DNA of 64,000 bases from assembly GCA_014802015.1 (NCBI GenBank), contig JAAVDB010000012.1, positions 58,744-122,743 of the forward strand, read 5' to 3'. The stretch comes from Bacteroides sp. Its GTDB lineage: Bacteria; Bacteroidota; Bacteroidia; Bacteroidales; Muribaculaceae. The position numbers and the translations under genes were made by a program. Positions 1 through 10,862 of this stretch are shown in pieces; position 1 is the stretch's first letter, and each line of letters opens with the position of its first letter. Under the pieces are notes generated by a model. It was given only the letters and a program-made list of their open reading frames with translations. It searched no databases and was not told the origin of the DNA.

Positions 1-112
1 TCAGCTGATAAGTCAGGAATCACTTACGGCCGGGACCCATCGTCTGCGCATGACGGCGCGAGGTGTGTATATCCTCAAGATCGGCCCGGCTACACGACGC
101 GTGACTATCTGA
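1..112 (+). CDS. C-terminal end of a secreted protein with a T9SS-like sorting tail (5' end outside window)
   Basis: An open frame runs without a stop from the window edge to the TGA at 110-112. The last residues read GVYILKIGPATRRVTI. The pattern Gly-x-Tyr, a hydrophobic strand, a short turn and a basic/hydrophobic end is what type A C-terminal domains of type IX secretion cargo look like. If so, the protein crosses the outer membrane through the Por/Gld machinery encoded elsewhere in this window and loses this tail. Only about 36 residues are visible, so the function of the body cannot be judged. The next gene starts 28 bp downstream on the same strand. Confidence 0.6.
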   Translation, partial: QLISQESLTAGTHRLRMTARGVYILKIGPATRRVTI

Positions 113-140
113 GATCAGTTACTGCAAGAATATCGCCATA

Positions 141-1100
141 ATGAAAGCACGTCTTATCATCAATCCGATATCCGGCACAGCCAGTAAAGCGGGTCTGGAC
201 CGCCTTGTGGCCGAGATACTGTCACCCGCGGGGTGGGAATTTGAAACAGTCTATACACAGTGTCACGGTGATGCGACACGACTTGCCGCCGAAGCGGTGG
301 CCAAAGGTTATGACGCCGTGTTTGCCGCCGGCGGTGACGGAACAGTCAATGAGACGGCCGATGCATTGTGTGGCTCTCAGACGGCTCTCGGTATCATCCC
401 GTGCGGCTCGGGCAACGGACTCGCACGCCATCTGGGCATACCTATCGATGTGCGCGAAGGCCTGAAGGTGATACATGACGAGTCGCCGCACAGCATCGAC
501 TATGCCACGGTCAACGGACGCAAATTTTTCTGCACGTTCGGTGTAGGATTTGATGCGGCCGTGAGCGCTGCGTTTGCCGAGAAGAAGAGGCGCGGCAAGC
601 TGACCTATCTGCAGAGTACGTTTCAGACATACGCCCATTACGAACCCGAACTGTACACGATCACGGCTAACGGACGCACTATTACCGAAAAGGCCTTTCT
701 CGTGGCTGTCTGCAATGCCTCGCAGTATGGCAACAATGCTTACATCGCACCTAATGCCACGATTGACGACGGTCTGCTGGACGTGACCATAATTCATGCC
801 GGCAATCCGCTTACCACGGCTCTTGTGGGATTTGATATGCTCATCGGTAATATCGAGCGCAATGTGCTGATACACTCGTTCCGCACATCATCGCTGACCA
901 TACGTCGCAATGGAGCCGGAGCCGCTCATCTTGACGGTGAGCCGATGGAGCTCGAAGACACTCTTGACATTAATTGCCATTACCGTAAGCTCAGGGTGTT
1001 CTCACCGGCGTCATTGCCTCCGTTCAAACCGTTCCTTACCCCTGCCACGGCTATGCTTGCGGATGTCAGGCTTGCTGTCAACAAACTGTTCCAGCGTTGA
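141..1100 (+). CDS. Diacylglycerol/lipid kinase family protein (YegS/BmrU type)
   Basis: This 319-residue protein has the full DAGK catalytic fold. A nucleotide-binding start (NPISG near residue 8) is followed by the GGDGTVNE motif near residue 64 and GIIPCGSGNGLARHL near residue 85. These are hallmarks of the YegS/BmrU/DgkB group, which phosphorylate diacylglycerol or related lipids at the inner membrane face. The C-terminal beta-sandwich is present, including the LDGE motif near residue 265. Length matches the family. The lipid substrate cannot be read from sequence; in Bacteroidota it may be diacylglycerol, ceramide or another sphingoid lipid. It ends at a bidirectional hairpin terminator shared with the convergent malic enzyme gene. 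Confidence 0.9.
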   Translation: MKARLIINPISGTASKAGLDRLVAEILSPAGWEFETVYTQCHGDATRLAAEAVAKGYDAVFAAGGDGTVNETADALCGSQTALGIIPCGSGNGLARHLGIPIDVREGLKVIHDESPHSIDYATVNGRKFFCTFGVGFDAAVSAAFAEKKRRGKLTYLQSTFQTYAHYEPELYTITANGRTITEKAFLVAVCNASQYGNNAYIAPNATIDDGLLDVTIIHAGNPLTTALVGFDMLIGNIERNVLIHSFRTSSLTIRRNGAGAAHLDGEPMELEDTLDINCHYRKLRVFSPASLPPFKPFLTPATAMLADVRLAVNKLFQR

Positions 1101-1139
1101 GGCGCGGATAACACCCTCTGAGATACATTATAATATAAT

Positions 1140-1187
1140 AAACCCGCTCGGCTGTGAGGCATGCACCTCATGGCCGGGCGGGTGTTT
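1140..1187. terminator. Bidirectional hairpin terminator between the lipid kinase and malic enzyme genes
   Basis: The arms ACCCGCTCGGC and GCCGGGCGGGT enclose a second inner inverted repeat (GTGAGG...CCTCAT). T-rich sequence follows on the plus side (TGTTTATG) and TTTATTATATT follows on the minus side. Two convergent genes end here, at 1100 and 1214. Confidence 0.75.
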
Positions 1188-1213
1188 ATGTAAGGTTGTG
1201 GCTGAGTACGTTA

Positions 1214-3490
1214 TCAGGCCTTGTGGTCGAGGACAGCAGCGTCGATAACGGCGATGGCGACAAGATTGAGGATGTCACGCACCTCGGCATCAACGTTGAT
1301 GAAGTGGATAGGCTTCTTCAGACCCATCTGGATCGGGCCGATCGACTCGCCGACACCCATCTCAAGCATCATGCGGTAAGCGGCGTTGGCTGCCGAGAGG
1401 TTGGGGAATACGAGTGTGTTGACCTCCTTGCCGACGAGTTTGTTGAACGGGAACACCTTGTCACGCACTTCGCCGTTGAGGGCATAGTTGATCTGCATCT
1501 CGCCGTCGATGGGCAGATCGGGATAGAGTTCGTGCATCTTGTCGACCACTTTATGTACCTTGGTGCACTCGGGCTCGTTGTTTGATCCGAAGTTGGAGTA
1601 TGACACCATGGCCATGACGGGATCGTGAGCGAAGAATTTGACGGAGTCGGCTGCCAGACGGGTGATGTCGAGCAGGGTCTCTTCGTCGGCATTGCCGTTG
1701 ACCATCGTGTCGGCCAGGAAGTATGTGCCCTTGGTGGTCTCAAGCACGTGCATTGTGGCGAAGTGGTTGAATCCGTCGCGTATGCCGATGACCTCGCGTG
1801 CGATCTGTCCGGTGCGGTTACCGGCGTTGCGTGTGCCTGCGATGAATGCGTCCGCGTCACCGTTCTCGACCATCATCATGCCGAAATAGTTGCGGTCGTA
1901 CATCTTGTCAAGCGCGCTCTCGAAGTTCTCGCCCTGACGCTGACGTTTCTGCGACAGTATTGTGGCATACTTCTCGCGGCGGGGAGCCTCGCGGTCGTGG
2001 CGGAGGTTGACGATCTCGATGCCTGAGATGTCGATGCCGAGACGTGCGGCACGTTTTTCGATCATCTCCTCGTTGCCGAGCAGGATGGGTATACACAGGC
2101 CGTCGGCGGCTGCGATGGCCGCTGCGCGGAGCATATTGTCGGTGTTGGCCTCGGCAAATACCACACGCTTGGGATTAGAGCGTGCAGCCTCGTTGAGGCG
2201 ACGTGTGAACTTGCGGTCGTTGCCCTTGAGGCGGAGCAGTTTCTCATCGTAAGCTGCCCAATCGGTGATGGGGCGGCGTGCCACACCGCTCTCCATAGCG
2301 CCGCGTGCTACGGCGGGGCTGACTGAGGTGAGAAGACGGGGGTCGAACGGGGTGGGGATGATGTATTCACGGCCGAATTTCAGATTGGCACGTCCGTATG
2401 CGGCGTTCACGACCTGAGGGACGGGGAGTTTCGCAATGTCGGCGATGGCCCTTACGGCGTGAATCTTCATCGTCTCGTTGATCTCGGATGCACCGCAGTC
2501 GAGCGCGCCGCGGAATATGTAGGGGAATCCCAATACATTATTGATCTGGTTGGGATAGTCGCTGCGGCCGGTAGCCATGATAAGGTCGGGGCGGGCGGCT
2601 GTGGCGACTTCGTATGCGATCTCGGGATCGGGGTTGGCCAGAGCGAACACGATGGGGCGCGGAGCCATCGATTTGATCATCTCGGGGGTGACGACATCCT
2701 TGACCGAGAGGCCCAGGAAGACGTCGGCGTCAACCATGGCTTCGGCGAGGGTGGTGATGGGGCGGTCGGTGGCGAAGAACTGCTTCTGTGAGTTGAGGTC
2801 GGTGCGTTTGTTGGTTATAACACCCTTGCTGTCGCACATCACGACGTTCTCCTTCTTGACACCGAGTGCGATGTATAGTTTGGTACATGACACGGCTGCC
2901 GCACCTGCTCCATTCACTACAAGACGTACATCCTCGATGCGTTTGCCCTGAATCTCAAGGGCGTTGAGGAGTCCTGCTGCCGAGATGATGGCTGTGCCGT
3001 GCTGGTCGTCGTGCATGACGGGGATGTCCATCTCGGCTTTGAGCCGGGTTTCGATCTCGAAACACTCGGGGGCCTTGATGTCCTCAAGGTTGATGCCGCC
3101 GAAAGTCGGGCCGAGGGCTTTGACGATGGCTATGAATTTCTCGGGGTCTTTCTCGTCAACCTCGATGTCATAACAGTCAAGACCTGCGAAGATCTTGAAA
3201 AGGAGGGCTTTGCCTTCCATTACCGGCTTGCCTGCCAGAGCGCCGATATTTCCGAGGCCGAGTACGGCTGTACCGTTGGAGATAACGGCGACAAGGTTGC
3301 CCTTATCGGTGTAATCGTATGCTTTCTCGGGGCACTCCTGAATGTCAAGACAGGGATAAGCCACACCGGGTGAGTAGGCCAGGGCCAGATCGGCCTGAGT
3401 GGCGTATGGTTTGGTGGGTATAACTTCGATTTTGCCGGGACGCGGATATTTGTGATAATCCAGCGCCTCTTGCTTAGTAACTTTAGCCAT
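1214..3490 (-). CDS. maeB: NADP-dependent malic enzyme with C-terminal phosphotransacetylase-like domain (MaeB type)
   Basis: The 758-residue protein joins two domains. The N-terminal malic enzyme unit (about residues 1-410) holds the malate-binding start YSPGVAYPC, the metal/substrate region DDQHGTA and a Rossmann segment [12 protein letters not shown]. The C-terminal unit (about 430-755) belongs to the phosphate acetyl/butyryltransferase family and is thought to be regulatory in MaeB. It decarboxylates malate to pyruvate and makes NADPH in the cytosol. The start at 3490 ([13 protein letters not shown]) is preferred: a -7 box lies at 3519-3526, so an upstream in-frame ATG at 3541 would sit above the transcription start. 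Single-gene transcription unit. Confidence 0.93.
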   Translation of the reverse strand: MAKVTKQEALDYHKYPRPGKIEVIPTKPYATQADLALAYSPGVAYPCLDIQECPEKAYDYTDKGNLVAVISNGTAVLGLGNIGALAGKPVMEGKALLFKIFAGLDCYDIEVDEKDPEKFIAIVKALGPTFGGINLEDIKAPECFEIETRLKAEMDIPVMHDDQHGTAIISAAGLLNALEIQGKRIEDVRLVVNGAGAAAVSCTKLYIALGVKKENVVMCDSKGVITNKRTDLNSQKQFFATDRPITTLAEAMVDADVFLGLSVKDVVTPEMIKSMAPRPIVFALANPDPEIAYEVATAARPDLIMATGRSDYPNQINNVLGFPYIFRGALDCGASEINETMKIHAVRAIADIAKLPVPQVVNAAYGRANLKFGREYIIPTPFDPRLLTSVSPAVARGAMESGVARRPITDWAAYDEKLLRLKGNDRKFTRRLNEAARSNPKRVVFAEANTDNMLRAAAIAAADGLCIPILLGNEEMIEKRAARLGIDISGIEIVNLRHDREAPRREKYATILSQKRQRQGENFESALDKMYDRNYFGMMMVENGDADAFIAGTRNAGNRTGQIAREVIGIRDGFNHFATMHVLETTKGTYFLADTMVNGNADEETLLDITRLAADSVKFFAHDPVMAMVSYSNFGSNNEPECTKVHKVVDKMHELYPDLPIDGEMQINYALNGEVRDKVFPFNKLVGKEVNTLVFPNLSAANAAYRMMLEMGVGESIGPIQMGLKKPIHFINVDAEVRDILNLVAIAVIDAAVLDHKA

Positions 3491-3518
3491 ATTGTAAGAT
3501 TTTTTAGCAATTTGATGG

Positions 3519-3549
3519 CAAAGATAGTAAATTGTGAGCAACTTTCAAA
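3519..3549 (-). promoter_or_regulatory. Bacteroidota-type promoter of the malic enzyme gene
   Basis: On the minus strand, TATCTTTG (3519-3526) matches the -7 box TAnnTTTG and TTTG (3546-3549) is the -33 box, with a 19-bp spacer. The start codon lies about 29 bp below the -7 box. Confidence 0.75.
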
Positions 3550-3678
3550 GATGGGCCGACTACGAATTACAGATTAAAAGTTGTTATAAAATCAAAACTT
3601 TTCATTAACTGTACAAAATGAATGTTGAAACAAGACTGCTGATCGTCCTCTGCCCGAATGTCAAGAATCTGCCTATAG

Positions 3679-4173
3679 TTACAGGTTGTATTTACTATTT
3701 AGATGTGTTATCACCAAATGGATAATCGGAGCATGCGATGTGCGGTAAAATACTCTGGCGAATGTCTGATAGCCGTCAGGTCCTACGGATATGTATTTGG
3801 ATTCAATCCCTAAATTGTACAACTTATTAATATTGCGTTGGTAGAAAGCCTCAAACAAATTCCACCGATATTGTTCGGGTGTGATGTCCTTATGATTCGT
3901 TTCCAATGGATCTGTTGAACAAATGAATGAGAAGACAGCATTGGGAAATAATATTAACTGCTCGATTAACCACTGACACATCTTATAGAAAGCGCTCAAG
4001 CCTAAAGGATTATCAGGATCAAGTTTTTCAATGGATATATCTGCTATCTCAAGATTAATAAATTCATCCGGTATTTGAAAAGTGTCAGTTTTTTGGCTAT
4101 TTTCATAAAAACTGAGGACAACCACCAAATGATTGCCCTCATTATCCGGAATTAAAGTCTCTACAGATTCCAT
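3679..4173 (-). CDS. Hypothetical protein, second gene of an AT-rich bicistron
   Basis: This 164-residue protein has no signal peptide or clear membrane segment. It looks like a small soluble alpha/beta protein with alternating strands and helices, including FPNAVFSFICSTDP near residue 97 and a C-terminal hydrophobic strand PIIHLVITHL. I do not recognise the family with certainty; it recalls small DUF proteins common as singletons in Bacteroidota genomes. Its ATG overlaps the stop of the upstream small gene by one base (TAATG), so the two are very likely translationally coupled. Base composition is far more AT-rich than the flanking malic enzyme and secA genes, which suggests acquisition. A toxin-antitoxin or defence role is possible but unproven. 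Confidence 0.7.
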   Translation of the reverse strand: MESVETLIPDNEGNHLVVVLSFYENSQKTDTFQIPDEFINLEIADISIEKLDPDNPLGLSAFYKMCQWLIEQLILFPNAVFSFICSTDPLETNHKDITPEQYRWNLFEAFYQRNINKLYNLGIESKYISVGPDGYQTFARVFYRTSHAPIIHLVITHLNSKYNL

Positions 4174-4307
4174 TATCCGTGAATTAGTTTGCGGTATTTG
4201 TCACAGATTTTTTTCATGCGCTCCTTCTTTTCGTGTTGCGCTTCCTTTATGAAAGCGACTAACTCTTGTGAAGGGTTCGGGATTCGGATGGTGTTTGTCG
4301 TTTCCAT
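4173..4307 (-). CDS. Small charged protein, first gene of the AT-rich bicistron
   Basis: It encodes 44 residues: an N-terminal part with IRIPNPSQELVAFIKEA and a strongly basic/acidic helix (EKKERMKKICDKYRKL). The start at 4307 is chosen because a good promoter ends at 4331, leaving a short leader; a longer frame from 4361 would begin upstream of transcription. The size, charge and tight coupling to a larger partner are typical of an antitoxin-like or adaptor protein, but no known antitoxin fold can be assigned from so short a sequence. The gene is transcribed alone with its partner, away from both neighbours. Confidence 0.6.
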   Translation of the reverse strand: METTNTIRIPNPSQELVAFIKEAQHEKKERMKKICDKYRKLIHG

Positions 4308-4330
4308 GTTAATTCGTATTAATAGATTTA

Positions 4331-4362
4331 CAAAGCTACTATAATTTTTTGTTTGCTGCAAA
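4331..4362 (-). promoter_or_regulatory. Promoter of the AT-rich bicistron
   Basis: Minus-strand TAGCTTTG (4331-4338) fits the -7 box. TTTG at 4359-4362 is the -33 box with a 20-bp spacer, an excellent match to the Bacteroidota primary promoter. Confidence 0.75.
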
Positions 4363-4442
4363 TTTTTATTTTAAAATATAGTAGCATCTGAATATCTAAC
4401 GTTTACAGTAAGTATAATGTTGTATAATTGATGATTATCACA

Positions 4443-4475
4443 ATAAAATCCCCGGCTCCGGTGAGGGAGTCGGGG
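4443..4475 (-). terminator. Rho-independent terminator of secA
   Basis: On the minus strand CCCCGACTCC, a 6-nt loop and GGAGCCGGGG form a 10-bp stem with one wobble pair, followed by ATTTTATTG. It lies 38 bp after the secA stop. Confidence 0.8.
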
Positions 4476-4512
4476 TTAGTTTTACTATGCTGTTATGTGA
4501 TCTGACTTATGA

Positions 4513-7920
<3,408 letters not shown>

Positions 7921-8035
7921 TGATAGTTATGGTTAGTGATCAGCTGTCACAGGGGTAGTGCAGGTGCTGATAATTGATGTTTATAATAGTTGGTGTGAAT
8001 AACGCGCTGTTGAAGCGTTCCGTCCATGACGGATG

Positions 8036-9667
8036 TCAATAATTGATATTGGGCTGGCTCGCGGCGTTAGGCGACCGTATGCGCAGGATGCGTGCCAGCG
8101 TGGGTGCGATGGCACGGGCGTCGACGCGTTCGACTATCTCGGACGACTCGACTGTCGGTGCGAGGATGTAGACGGGTGAAGTAGTGGCCTGCCACCGCAC
8201 GACGGGGAGCTGTGTCTCGCTTACGGCCGATGCGTCACTGTCATCACCATCCGAGATTTCCCATCCGGGATTGACCATCACCAGAAGGTCGCCGGCATGG
8301 CGCGGCGATATGTTGCGGTGCAGGGCGTTGGGATCATCGCCGGCGCGGCGAGCGAGGATGTCGTCGATGGTGTAGACGTCGCTCACTCCACTCATGCGCG
8401 AGAGAAATTCCGCACCTTCGCGGCGCAGATCGCTATCGTTCATCCCGCGCTCCTTGATGAGCGCGTTGTTGAGGAAGAAAAATCCGTTATGATAACCGCT
8501 CACCCACTCGCCGTTGCCGTGCAGGGCCATGAGATACATGTTGAGCAGCGACACGGCTTTGCGCGGGGAGAATTGTCCTGAAGGGATGTTCCATCGCTCT
8601 TCGTCGCGTTTGCCGCCCGAGGGTGCGGGTGTGCCCGCCACAAACAGCAGTGTGTTGGCCATGCCGGGACCATTCTCTACGGCGCGGACTATCGAGGCGA
8701 TGTCACGGTCGAGCCGTATGATGGCATCCATGGTCTCGATGCGGTTGTCGGCCTCGCGACCGTAGAGGTACGGGCTGACGTCAAGACCGATACTGAGCAT
8801 GTCGGTGACACCGCGTTTGCCGAGCGATAGGGTCGAGATGTATTCGGCAGCCGTGGCAGCCACCTCGCGGTTGGCCATCGGTGAGCTCTTGAAGATGGTG
8901 AACCGATCTACGTTGCGCGACGGGAATGTGTGGCGGAACGGGTATAATTTCTTGTATTCAGGCAGGTCGGGGTATCGGTCGAGCGCCATGGCCGGTTCCC
9001 ATGACATCGTGTCGAGCCGTGATGCCAGTGTCAGGCCTACGTTGCGTCGTGAAATCGGCGTAGGTGTCTCGCGATAATGTGTTGATGAGGTCCACTTGCC
9101 GTTGATGTCGCTGATCCAGAAACTGCTGTTTCCGGCGTGTCCGGCGAGCAGGATGGCCTGCTGCGGGTCGAGCGCTACGGAATGGACCTGACCGATGCCT
9201 CCGTCGCTGATGCGGATCTCGTCGCTGAGGGTGGAAACGAGCAGCGGCGCGGGTGTGAGCTGCTGTTCGGTATAGTTGCCTGCGAGCGATGCATCGAGAA
9301 GTACGGGATATTCACGTCGTGTTGTCGAATCCCAGGCCTTGGCGGCGGGAATGCCGTTGACCGATGGTGAAGCTCCGCTCACAAGTATGGCGGATGCAGC
9401 GGTGGCATCGATGCCGGGACCGTAGTCGACGTTGCGTATGGTGATGCCCTCGTTTATCAGGCGGTTGAATCCCGAGTCGGTGAGATTGGTGCGCAGCAGG
9501 TCGACATACTCGGCTGTCAGACCCTCGACGAAGATACCTACCACCAACGTGGGGCGCGGCCCGGGAGCTTTGGCTCCGGACTGTGCCGCCGTGGCCCCGA
9601 TGCTTACCAGCGAGGCTAAGAGGGCGCAGACGATGCGTGCGTTAATGGTCAGGTCTTTACGACTCAT
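8036..9667 (-). CDS. Alkaline-phosphatase-superfamily protein, probably catalytically dead
   Basis: A 543-residue exported protein; the signal peptide covers about residues 1-28 (cleavage near ATAAQS). The fold matches PafA-like phosphatases and nucleotide pyrophosphatases: LVVGIFVEGLTAEY, then the nucleophile segment DATAASAILVSGASPSVNGIP, then IRLDRDI. By my alignment from memory, the usual metal ligands are replaced: the first Asp is Glu, the DYxGH segment reads PYLYG, and TADH reads AGTP. The nucleophile Thr remains. I infer a pseudo-enzyme or a protein with changed chemistry. It starts inside the stop of the Lnb-like gene (ATGA overlap), so it is the last gene of the surA-ostA-mutL-lnb operon. 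A periplasmic binding or scaffold role is possible. Confidence 0.75.
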   Translation of the reverse strand: MSRKDLTINARIVCALLASLVSIGATAAQSGAKAPGPRPTLVVGIFVEGLTAEYVDLLRTNLTDSGFNRLINEGITIRNVDYGPGIDATAASAILVSGASPSVNGIPAAKAWDSTTRREYPVLLDASLAGNYTEQQLTPAPLLVSTLSDEIRISDGGIGQVHSVALDPQQAILLAGHAGNSSFWISDINGKWTSSTHYRETPTPISRRNVGLTLASRLDTMSWEPAMALDRYPDLPEYKKLYPFRHTFPSRNVDRFTIFKSSPMANREVAATAAEYISTLSLGKRGVTDMLSIGLDVSPYLYGREADNRIETMDAIIRLDRDIASIVRAVENGPGMANTLLFVAGTPAPSGGKRDEERWNIPSGQFSPRKAVSLLNMYLMALHGNGEWVSGYHNGFFFLNNALIKERGMNDSDLRREGAEFLSRMSGVSDVYTIDDILARRAGDDPNALHRNISPRHAGDLLVMVNPGWEISDGDDSDASAVSETQLPVVRWQATTSPVYILAPTVESSEIVERVDARAIAPTLARILRIRSPNAASQPNINY

Positions 9668-10833
9668 TTGTGTCTGTGGACGGTTATGATGTTTATGATG
9701 CTGCGTAGGGCGGATGCCGCTATCAGTGGCATGAATGCCGGGTTGAGTGACTGGATGCCCGCTATGGATATGACAGTCAGCGTCATCAGAAGTGCAAAGT
9801 TAACACTTTGATAGCATATCTCCAAGCATTTTCCCCTTTTTAGCCACGGTGTCACCGCACCGATGAAGCAGAGGGGATTGAGCCACAGATACAGCCAGTT
9901 GGGCGATGTGGCTTCGTGGACCGAGACAAATATCAGAAACGTGAGAACAAGTCCCTCGACTCCGCACAGGCTGAAGAATACGGTGTCGTACCATTGCGCC
10001 GCCCTGATGCGTCCGCGCCACTGGCATATACTGACCCACGACGCGAGGAGCAGTGTGATGACAGCCCAGAACAGCGGGGTGAGATACCATGGCGTAGGGC
10101 CGGCGCTTGCTGACGCCGAATCTTCCGACCCGACTATATAACTGTCGGAGATGACAAGTGGTTCACCGGACGGGAGCGATGAGGAGGCGAGCATGTGTCC
10201 GAGCGCCACTGGTGCGAATGATGTCTCGCGCTCGGTGACAGGGCGGTCGATGCCCGAGCCGAGCGCCGTGTCGATGCCGAACTGATACCAGGGATAATTG
10301 CGGTGAAAGTGGCGCATGGCGTTGCGGAATGTAGATCCGTCACGGCCTTCGAGCGGTGTGCGGCCGAGTGTGACGGTGTCACCGATGGCTCGTTCGATAA
10401 GCGCGAGCGGACGTGTGGCGCAGTTGTCGAGCACGTAATTGTAACGGTAAATGCGGTTTTCAGGTCTGAGATTGTTCATCACGAGTCCTGTGAGCCGTTC
10501 GCTCTGTATGGAATCGAGGTTCAGCACCTGCTCGCGCACCGTGCGCCCCTGACGTCGGTACGCGTCGAGGAATTGTCCTGTCTCTACGGCTGCGGCCATG
10601 TAGTCGGTCTCCCCCTTGACGAAACGGTACACGAAGCCGGGAGAGTTGAAGTCGAACACTCCCCAGTTGACTACGAAATCACCGAAAAGCGGATGGGTGA
10701 TGCGCAATGCGGTATGCCCTTCGAGTTCGTAAATCTCACGTCCCTCGCTGCATGTGAGCAGTGACACCCGCAGCGGTGCCGATGAGGCTGCGAGTGAGAT
10801 GATGAGTGCGAATATGGTGATGATTCTGCGCAT
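9664..10833 (-). CDS. DUF4105/Lnb-like lipoprotein N-acyltransferase family membrane protein
   Basis: The 389-residue protein has a signal-like N-terminus, a periplasmic DUF4105 domain (about residues 20-230) and five hydrophobic segments at the C-terminus. Residues expected to be catalytic in Lnb enzymes are visible: His in YELEGHTALRI (about 40) and Cys in DNCATRP (about 138). Lnb enzymes N-acylate mature lipoproteins by an intramolecular transfer and replace Lnt. Start 10833 (MRRIITIF) gives a normal signal segment; seven extra upstream residues are possible. It lies 29 bp after mutL and overlaps the phosphatase-like gene by ATGA. The T9SS lipoproteins GldK and SprE in this window could be clients (inference). 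Confidence 0.75.
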   Translation of the reverse strand: MRRIITIFALIISLAASSAPLRVSLLTCSEGREIYELEGHTALRITHPLFGDFVVNWGVFDFNSPGFVYRFVKGETDYMAAAVETGQFLDAYRRQGRTVREQVLNLDSIQSERLTGLVMNNLRPENRIYRYNYVLDNCATRPLALIERAIGDTVTLGRTPLEGRDGSTFRNAMRHFHRNYPWYQFGIDTALGSGIDRPVTERETSFAPVALGHMLASSSLPSGEPLVISDSYIVGSEDSASASAGPTPWYLTPLFWAVITLLLASWVSICQWRGRIRAAQWYDTVFFSLCGVEGLVLTFLIFVSVHEATSPNWLYLWLNPLCFIGAVTPWLKRGKCLEICYQSVNFALLMTLTVISIAGIQSLNPAFMPLIAASALRSIINIITVHRHK

Positions 10834-10862
10834 GTTGTACGGACGTGATGTCAAGTAGGCTT

